From positions 1 to 9,915 of the forward strand of contig NZ_JAIVFR010000156.1 of the NCBI RefSeq assembly GCF_020829685.1: a stretch of DNA of 9,915 nt, given 5' to 3'. This DNA comes from Nostoc sp. CHAB 5715. Lineage in GTDB: Bacteria > Cyanobacteriota > Cyanobacteriia > Cyanobacteriales > Nostocaceae. The notes below the pieces were generated by a model that was given only the letters and a program-made list of their open reading frames with translations, ran no database searches and was not told the DNA's origin. How positions within the stretch are numbered: position 1 is the first letter of the stretch; each line of letters opens with the position of its first letter. Position numbers and translations under genes: made by a program. Of this stretch, positions 1 to 4,805 are shown in pieces.

Positions 1-1
1 C

Positions 2-131
2 AAGAAAAATCAGCAGCTATTGACTGCTAACCTGGAACTGGCAAAACTCCGAAATACACTGTTTCCGCTAATTGGCGGGCTAGCTAATGTCAGTTCGCTG
101 GTAATCATCTGGCTAGGGGCGGCGCGGTACA
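2..131 (+). pseudogene. ABC exporter membrane-domain fragment (5' end outside window)
   Basis: The frame is open from the window edge and reads through LAKLRNTLFPLIGGLANVSS into a hydrophobic stretch ending IIWLGA. This resembles the transmembrane domain of MsbA/LmrA-type ABC half-transporters, in the segment with the LRNTLFPLIGG helix followed by WLG. In intact family members this is followed by more helices and an ATPase domain with Walker A and B motifs. Here the resemblance ends near position 130, and the frame runs into sequence that reads as a histidine kinase tail in another frame, stopping at 254-256. It is therefore a remnant or the broken end of a larger gene, not a 78-residue protein. 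The family call rests on recognition by eye. Confidence 0.5.
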
Positions 132-249
132 TTTTTATAGTCTGGGCGAAGGACTTGGTTCAACAGTCACATTCACCGTACCACTATATCAACAACCAGT
201 TATGGTTTCATCTAATGATGGCGACTCAACAAACAGTGCTGAATGTTAG
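112..249 (+). pseudogene. Sensor histidine kinase C-terminal tail, remnant
   Basis: In a different frame from the ABC-like fragment, this stretch encodes HFYSLGEGLGSTVTFTVPLY followed by a short polar tail and a TAG stop at 247-249. The glycine-rich turn plus GST-TFTVPL is the usual end of the HATPase_c domain of two-component sensor kinases (G2 box and last beta strand). The preceding residues, ARGGAVHFYS, would match the GG-I-x-x-S strand before it. The frame is closed by a stop at 85-87, so no complete kinase exists here; the N, G1 and F boxes and the His phosphorylation domain are absent. It directly abuts the ABC-like fragment, which implies a past deletion or rearrangement joining two genes. 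Confidence 0.5.
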
Positions 250-281
250 TCATTAGTCATTGGTCACTAGTCATTAGTCAT
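247..281 (+). repeat. 7-bp short tandem repeat (STRR), five units
   Basis: Five consecutive heptamers: TAGTCAT, TAGTCAT, TGGTCAC, TAGTCAT, TAGTCAT. Tandem heptamers of this type are a known class of intergenic repeat in heterocyst-forming cyanobacteria. The array begins on the stop codon of the histidine kinase remnant. Confidence 0.85.
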
Positions 282-746
282 TTGGAAGATTACCAGTACT
301 GGGTTTTGAGTTTTAAACTTTAAATTTTTTTAGCAATTATTATTTAATAAGCATATTGGGCATGGGGTATTGGGAAAAAACTTTCCTTGTCCTCACCTCC
401 TGGCGTTCTCTTCAGGACTTTAACCGCTAAAGTAGAGTAGGAGGGCTTGCACGATAAATTGTTCAGCTAATCTAATATGAAGTTGCTAAAATCAGCAGTG
501 GTTTAGTCGAAAGTCATTAAAAACTGACTGACACCTGACAATCTAGCGGCAATTAGATTTAGGATCGATTTAAGAAAGCTGGAAAACAAAATTTTGGATA
601 ATGGTTAATGAGTAACCGCGCATAGGCCACAGAAATCATTATTATTCAATGCCCAATGCCCCATACTTCGGCTTCGCTCAGTACAAGTGCCCCATGCCCA
701 ATGCCCCATTCCCAATCCCCATCATTAACTTAGCAGGTCTAAAACT
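257..746. other. 490-bp spacer upstream of nfuA, no gene seen
   Basis: No convincing coding sequence. It contains the end of the TAGTCAT array, an AT-rich stretch around 312-350, and a copy near 355-373 of the CCCAATGCCCC-type repeat in inverse orientation to the one at 647-720. The promoter of the Fe-S scaffold gene must lie here or further upstream, but no clear -35/-10 pair stands out. A GATAAT at 597-602 is the best -10-like hexamer and has no good -35 partner. Confidence 0.6.
647..720 (+). repeat. GCCCAAT/GCCCCAT short repeats with embedded insert
   Basis: Degenerate heptamers GCCCAAT, GCCCCAT and TCCCAAT run from 651 to the end of the spacer. They are interrupted at about 665-688 by a 24-bp segment that begins ACTTCGGCTTCGCTCA and ends ACAAGT. 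GCCCCAT-type sequence occurs on both sides, as if the segment had been inserted within the repeat. A related copy in opposite orientation is at about 355-373, so the two could pair over a spacer of roughly 280 bp. Confidence 0.65.
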
Positions 747-977
747 ATGGAACTCACAATCGACAACGTTGAAACAGTCTTAGATGAAATGCGCCCTTAT
801 CTCATGTCTGATGGCGGCAATGTGGAACTCGTAGAACTCGATGGGCCTATTGTAAAACTGCGCTTGCAAGGTGCGTGTGGTTCTTGTCCCAGTTCTGCAA
901 TGACTCTGAGAATGGGTATTGAACGCCGCTTAAAGGAAATGATTCCCGAAATTGCAGAAATTGAACAAGTCGTGTAA
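747..977 (+). CDS. nfuA: NfuA/NifU C-terminal-type Fe-S cluster scaffold protein
   Basis: A 76-residue protein consisting of one NifU C-terminal (Nfu) domain. The N-terminal half carries the family pattern [20 protein letters not shown] (residues 11-30), and the cluster-ligating CGSC motif follows with Cys44 and Cys47, then [15 protein letters not shown]. Small proteins of this kind assemble a [4Fe-4S] cluster across a dimer through the CxxC pair and pass it to target proteins; in cyanobacteria and plastids the family supports photosystem I cluster assembly. The length matches the usual 75-80 residues of the cyanobacterial form. The ATG at 747 is chosen because [12 protein letters not shown] is the normal family start; the ribosome-binding site is weak (AGGT about 10 nt upstream). 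A stem-loop of 7-bp repeats starts 2 nt after the stop. The symbol could also be written nifU or nfu. Confidence 0.93.
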   Translation: MELTIDNVETVLDEMRPYLMSDGGNVELVELDGPIVKLRLQGACGSCPSSAMTLRMGIERRLKEMIPEIAEIEQVV

Positions 978-978
978 A

Positions 979-1048
979 AGTTAGGAGTTAGAAGTTAGGA
1001 GTTATGAGTTTGAATCAACTCCTAACTCCTCATTCTTAACTCCTAACT
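979..1048 (+). repeat. STRR heptamer array folded as a 32-bp stem-loop
   Basis: The left arm (979-1010) is built of AGTTAGG-type heptamers (AGTTAGG, AGTTAGA, AGTTAGG, AGTTATG). The right arm (1017-1048) carries their reverse complements (ACTCCTA, ACTCCTC, ATTCTTA, ACTCCTA), with a 6-nt loop TGAATC. The outer 12 bp pair perfectly, and about five mismatches occur over the 32-bp stem. There is no U-run after it, so it is not a classical intrinsic terminator. It fills the whole gap between nfuA and the GH57 gene and ends 6 nt before the GH57 ATG, in the place of a ribosome-binding site. If both genes are co-transcribed it could protect mRNA ends or limit translation of the second gene. Confidence 0.85.
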
Positions 1049-1054
1049 ATTCCT

Positions 1055-3289
1055 ATGTCTCATCCTCTTTACATCGCTTTTATCTGGCATCAACATCAGC
1101 CGCTGTACAAATCTCCTGGCAGCGGCGTTTCGCTATCTTCTAGTCAGCAGTACAGGCTTCCTTGGGTACGTTTGCATGGAACTAAAGATTATTTGGATTT
1201 GGTATTGCTCTTAGAGCGGTATCCTAAGTTACACCAAACGGTGAATTTAGTTCCATCGCTGATATTGCAATTAGAAGATTATATTGCTGGCACTGCTTTT
1301 GACCCTTACCTCACAGCCAGCTTGACACCGGATGAACAACTCACCCAGCAACAGCGCGAATTTATTATCCAGCACTTTTTCGATGCCAATCACCATACTC
1401 TGATTGACCCTCATCCCCGTTATGCCGAGTTGTACCAGCAAAGGCAGGAAAAAGGACAAGCTTGGTGTTTAGCAAATTGGGAATTGCCAGATTATGGTGA
1501 TTTGCTAGCTTGGCACAATTTGACTTGGATCGATCCTCTGTTTTGGGATGACCCAGAAATTGCTACTTGGTTAAAACAGGGTCGGAATTTTACTTTAAGC
1601 GATCGCCAGCGCATTTATTCCAAACAGCGAGAAATTCTCAGGCGCATTATCCCCCAACATCGCAAAATGCAGGAGGCGGGGCAGCTAGAAGTTACCACCA
1701 CGCCTTACACTCACCCGATTTTACCCTTGCTAGCTGATACTAACTCTGGTCGGGTGGCTGTGCCTAATATGACACTACCTAAGCAGCGTTTTCAGTGGTC
1801 AGAAGATATTCCCCGCCACTTGCGGAAAGCTTGGAACTTTTATAAAGACCGCTTTGGACAGATACCTCGTGGTTTATGGCCTTCGGAACAATCAGTAAGT
1901 CCGGCAATCCTTCCAGATATTATTAACCAAGGATTTAAGTGGATATGCTCAGATGAAGCCGTGTTGGGGTGGACGCTGAAACACTTTTTCCATCGGGATG
2001 GGGCGGGGAATGTGCAGCAACCAGAACTGTTGTATCGACCCTATCGCCTGCAAATCGCCGAGGGTGACTTGTCAATTGTGTTTCGTGACCACAGATTATC
2101 AGATTTGATTGGCTTTACTTATAGCGCGATGCCAGCAAAAAAGGCAGCAGCAGATTTAGTGGGACATTTGCAAGCGATCGCTAAAATGCAAAGAGAAAGT
2201 CAAAGTGAACAACCTTGGCTAGTTACCATCGCCTTGGATGGGGAGAATTGCTGGGAATTTTATCCCCAAGATGGGAAACCCTTCTTAGAAGCTTTATATC
2301 AAAGTTTGAGCGATGAACCCCACCTCAAACTCGTCACCGTCTCCGAATTTCTGGAAGAATTTCCAGCCACAGCCACCATTCCCGGAGGACAACTACATAG
2401 TGGTTCTTGGGTGGATGGCAGTTTCACCACTTGGATCGGCGATCCCGCCAAAAATCGTGCTTGGGATTACTTGACACAAGCAAGGGAAATGCTCGCAAGT
2501 CATCCTGAAGCGACGGAAGAAAACAACCCCGAAGCATGGGAAGCGTTGTATGCCGCAGAGGGTTCAGACTGGTTTTGGTGGTTTGGTGCAGGACACTCCT
2601 CAAATCAGGATGCCATCTTTGATCAATTGTTTCGAGAACACTTGTTTGGCATTTACAAAGCGTTAAATGAACCTGTACCGCCCTATCTCAAGCAACCAGT
2701 AGAAATCCACGAAGCGCAGAGAAACCATACCCCACAAGGGTTTATTCATCCCGTCATCGATGGTAAGGGTGATGAACAAGATTGGGATAAAGCTGGACGT
2801 ATAGAAATTGGCGGGGCGCGGGGGACGATGCACAATAGCAGTGTCATCCAGCGACTTTGGTATGGGGTGGATCACCTCAATTTCTATTTGCGGCTGGACT
2901 TTAAAAGTGGCGCTGCACCAGGGCAAGATTTGCCAGCAGAGTTGAATTTGCTGTGGTTCTATCCAGAAAAAACAATGGTTAACAGCCCAGTTCCTTTGGC
3001 AGATTTACCAGATGCAGCCCCACTTAATTACCTTTTCCACCATCTTCTAGAAATTAACTTGCTGACGCAATCGATTCAGTTTCGGGAAGCTGGAGACAAT
3101 TATCAGTGGCATCCCCGTTTCAGTCGCGCTCAAGTAGCTTTAAATAGTTGTTTAGAGTTGGCAGTACCGTGGGCAGATTTACAAGTTCCGCCAGATTATC
3201 CTTTGCGCCTGATTTTGGTGCTTGCAGATGAAGGGCGTTTTTGCAACTATTTGCCAGAAAATGCTTTGATTCCTATTGAGGTGCCTTAG
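1055..3289 (+). CDS. Glycoside hydrolase family 57 protein (alpha-amylase/glucanotransferase type)
   Basis: A 744-residue GH57 enzyme. The family's conserved regions are visible in order: IAFIWHQHQP at residues 7-16 with the HQ-x-Q-P motif; LEVTTTPYTHPILP at 211-224; GLWPSE at 273-278, where Glu278 is the expected nucleophile; and TIALDGENCWEFY at 391-403, where Asp395 is the expected acid/base. SWVDGSFTTWIGD at 451-463 and DWFWWFGAGHSS at 505-516 follow. From about residue 560 a beta-rich C-terminal region begins (IHPVIDGKGDEQDWDKAG) that resembles a CBM9/DOMON-like glucodextranase C-terminal domain. No signal peptide is visible, so a cytoplasmic enzyme acting on glycogen or other alpha-1,4/1,6 glucans is likely; exact specificity cannot be read from sequence. 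The ATG at 1055 puts the HQ-x-Q-P motif at the usual distance from the N-terminus. It has no recognisable Shine-Dalgarno and starts directly after a long stem-loop. Confidence 0.93.
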   Translation: MSHPLYIAFIWHQHQPLYKSPGSGVSLSSSQQYRLPWVRLHGTKDYLDLVLLLERYPKLHQTVNLVPSLILQLEDYIAGTAFDPYLTASLTPDEQLTQQQREFIIQHFFDANHHTLIDPHPRYAELYQQRQEKGQAWCLANWELPDYGDLLAWHNLTWIDPLFWDDPEIATWLKQGRNFTLSDRQRIYSKQREILRRIIPQHRKMQEAGQLEVTTTPYTHPILPLLADTNSGRVAVPNMTLPKQRFQWSEDIPRHLRKAWNFYKDRFGQIPRGLWPSEQSVSPAILPDIINQGFKWICSDEAVLGWTLKHFFHRDGAGNVQQPELLYRPYRLQIAEGDLSIVFRDHRLSDLIGFTYSAMPAKKAAADLVGHLQAIAKMQRESQSEQPWLVTIALDGENCWEFYPQDGKPFLEALYQSLSDEPHLKLVTVSEFLEEFPATATIPGGQLHSGSWVDGSFTTWIGDPAKNRAWDYLTQAREMLASHPEATEENNPEAWEALYAAEGSDWFWWFGAGHSSNQDAIFDQLFREHLFGIYKALNEPVPPYLKQPVEIHEAQRNHTPQGFIHPVIDGKGDEQDWDKAGRIEIGGARGTMHNSSVIQRLWYGVDHLNFYLRLDFKSGAAPGQDLPAELNLLWFYPEKTMVNSPVPLADLPDAAPLNYLFHHLLEINLLTQSIQFREAGDNYQWHPRFSRAQVALNSCLELAVPWADLQVPPDYPLRLILVLADEGRFCNYLPENALIPIEVP

Positions 3290-3329
3290 TACAGCTTTGC
3301 GTAAAATCGTAGCGTTTTTAATGCAAGGG

Positions 3330-3602
3330 GACGCATTGGCATTGTCAGCCGATGCATTAGTATTGTCAACCGATGCGTTGGCATTGTCAACCGATGCGTT
3401 GGCATTGTCAGCCGATGCGTTGGCATTGTCAGCCGATGCATTGGCATTGTCAGCCGATGCATTGGCATTGTCAGCCGATGCGTTGGCATTGTCAGCCGAT
3501 GCATTGGCATTGTCAGCCGATGCATTGGCATTGTCAACCGATGCATTGGCATTGTCAACCGATGCATTGGCATTGTCAGTCGATGCATTGGCATTGCAGG
3601 GT
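3330..3602 (+). repeat. 21-bp minisatellite, 13 units
   Basis: Head-to-tail units begin at 3330, 3351, 3372, 3393, 3414, 3435, 3456, 3477, 3498, 3519, 3540, 3561 and 3582 (the last diverges after 15 bp). The consensus is GATGCATTGGCATTG followed by TCAGCC and includes an inner GCATTG doublet. Units vary at only a few places: GCA/GCG, AGCC/AACC/AGTC, and three changes in the first two units. There are no spacers, so this is not a CRISPR. Because 21 is a multiple of three and the unit lacks stops, five of the six frames stay open across the array. The forward frame would read DALALSA heptads from an ATG at 3321 to a stop at 3798-3800, but that ATG has no ribosome-binding site and the tail is made of dispersed-repeat sequence. 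It is treated as non-coding. Confidence 0.95.
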
Positions 3603-3935
3603 ATTGCCAAATTTAATTCGCTACGAATTAATGAAATGCTGTACTTAGAACTCAATAGGTTTGGTGTTATACGATTTCGCAAAATACCTACTAGTGTCAA
3701 GCTAACTTTGCTTGGGTTAAATAACGTAGACGCACGGCTTGCCGCAGGCTACCGCTCCAAACATAGAGAACACAGAGAGAAAGATTCTAAAACTTGGTAA
3801 ATCAACTTTTTATTTCTCTCTTTTCCTTCTTCCTTTGCGTCCTTTGCGTCCTTCTCTAACGAGACGCACTCGCGTTTGCGGTTCGTTCCTTTACCCCAAT
3901 ACGGTTCAGTTAGAGCTAAAAACCTGATTTTGCGT

Positions 3936-4006
3936 AGGTTGGGTTGAGGAACGAAACCCAACATTCTCTCGGCTTTGTTGGGTAACACTTACGCTCTACC
4001 CAACCT
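3936..4006. repeat. 71-bp nested inverted-repeat element (MITE-like)
   Basis: The outer ends AGGTTGGGT (3936-3944) and ACCCAACCT (3998-4006) are perfect inverted repeats. An inner hairpin pairs ACCCAACA (3956-3963) with TGTTGGGT (3976-3983). The left part includes GAGGAACGAAACCCAA, which recurs in reverse complement as TTGGGTTTCGTTCCTC at 8240-8255, so this is a dispersed family with a member elsewhere in the window. No transposase is present. Confidence 0.7.
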
Positions 4007-4258
4007 TGTATCTTAGAAGAAGTGGTAGACCGTCCCAACCTTGGTCATAATAGACCGTACAGTGCACGGGTCACCACAACGAGATAATTTGCCTTGGTGC
4101 ATTTCTGACAATTTTAAACCAATTGTTAACGCGTAAGGCTTGCAAACGTTTTTATACTTTCTATTAGCCCTTTAGCCGATGGCACAGCATCTCTACTGAT
4201 GCGATCGCATGACTTGGGTAAATTTTTCATGTCTTTTTTTGCCTCCACGGGAAATCCA

Positions 4259-4386
4259 GCAACTGAGGAAGATTCGGCGGCGAAGCGGAGTGTAGGCGTG
4301 CGGGCTGTGATTATCTAGACTACAAGTCACAAGTCTTCTAGCCCGTACCAGACACCGCCGAATCTAGCGCAGCGTTCCTCAGTTGC
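4259..4386. repeat. 128-bp long imperfect inverted repeat / stem-loop
   Basis: GCAACTGAGGAA (4259-4270) pairs perfectly with TTCCTCAGTTGC (4375-4386). GATTCGGCGG (4271-4280) pairs with CCGCCGAATC (4355-4364), and CGGGCT (4301-4306) pairs with AGCCCG (4340-4345). The right arm has ten unpaired bases between the first two blocks. It could be a structured RNA, a palindromic miniature element, or the ends of a lost mobile element. No coding potential is seen, and no U-run follows immediately; TTTTTT occurs about 20 nt downstream, at about 4407-4412. Confidence 0.7.
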
Positions 4387-4443
4387 GTCAATCCTCCCAC
4401 CTCCGGTTTTTTGTTAACGATCGCTTGACTTTTAAGACAGTCG

Positions 4444-4805
4444 CTATTGACAAGATTTAGATATTCATCAGAAGATTTAAGTGATTTAACGGTTATCAAA
4501 GTAATTTTTGCCTACAAAGTCAAATCTGTTGACTAGCTAACACCAAAAGACCGCTATCAATACAACTGGTAATTGTAAGCCTTGTAATTCGTGATTAAAT
4601 TTCCTAATTACGAATTACGTAGCTTGCTTGTTGCCTGCATACGAGTATTAGGAATTACGAATTACAAAGGGGACGCTACACGAAGGCAGGTTTCAAAACT
4701 GGAATTTTTTGTGAGTCCGCGCAGGCAAAAAGACTTTGTGTAGCCGCCAATTCCATTTACCAAGGCTCTCGACTTCCTAAATCACTACCAATACATAAGA
4801 AAATC
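4444..4805 (+). promoter_or_regulatory. Upstream region shared by both FG-GAP/RTX genes (copy 1)
   Basis: About 360 bp align with 8366-8687 upstream of the second paralogue, from CTATTGACA through to AAAATCATG at the start codon. Conserved blocks include TTTAGATATTCATCAGA, TTTAACGGTTATCAAAGTAA, AAAGACCGCTATCAATACAA and GGAATTTTTTGT. A TTGACA at 4447-4452 is present in both copies and is a possible -35, but no strong -10 follows at 17 bp. A 9-bp hairpin pairs GTAATTCGT (4584-4592) with ACGAATTAC (4610-4618). A 40-bp insertion at 4619-4658, ending in a copy of GAATTAC, is missing from the other copy. The last bases before ATG lack a clear Shine-Dalgarno. Confidence 0.65.

Larger units (their letters stand above)
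3603..4443. other. Gene-free repeat-rich spacer after the 21-bp array
   Basis: About 840 bp with no credible gene. From about 3724 to 3890 it is a patchwork of dispersed-repeat-like sequence, including CGGCTTGCCGCAGGCTACC, an AACACAGAGAGAAAG stretch, and a doubled CCTTTGCGT near 3832-3848. Two inverted-repeat elements follow at 3936-4006 and 4259-4386. A HIP1 palindrome lies at 4201-4208. Short open frames here encode low-complexity or repeat-derived peptides with no family resemblance. Confidence 0.6.

Noticed and set aside
20..256. A 78-residue membrane protein
   Set aside because: Its left half looks like an ABC exporter fragment and its right half is the out-of-frame reading of a histidine kinase tail, so it is not one protein.
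3330..3602. Possible CRISPR array
   Set aside because: Units are contiguous 21-mers with no unique spacers and no cas genes nearby.
3179..3700. Reverse-strand frames across the 21-bp array (NANASAD and MPMHRLT repeats)
   Set aside because: A stop-free unit whose length is a multiple of three opens several frames at once; these overlap the GH57 end and have no family resemblance.
3739..3988. Small proteins on either strand
   Set aside because: Both are made from dispersed intergenic repeat sequence, with no ribosome-binding site and no recognisable domain.
4447..4475. A sigma-70 type promoter using TTGACA
   Set aside because: The -35-like hexamer is perfect and conserved in both copies, but no convincing -10 lies 16-18 bp downstream, so a promoter is not called here.
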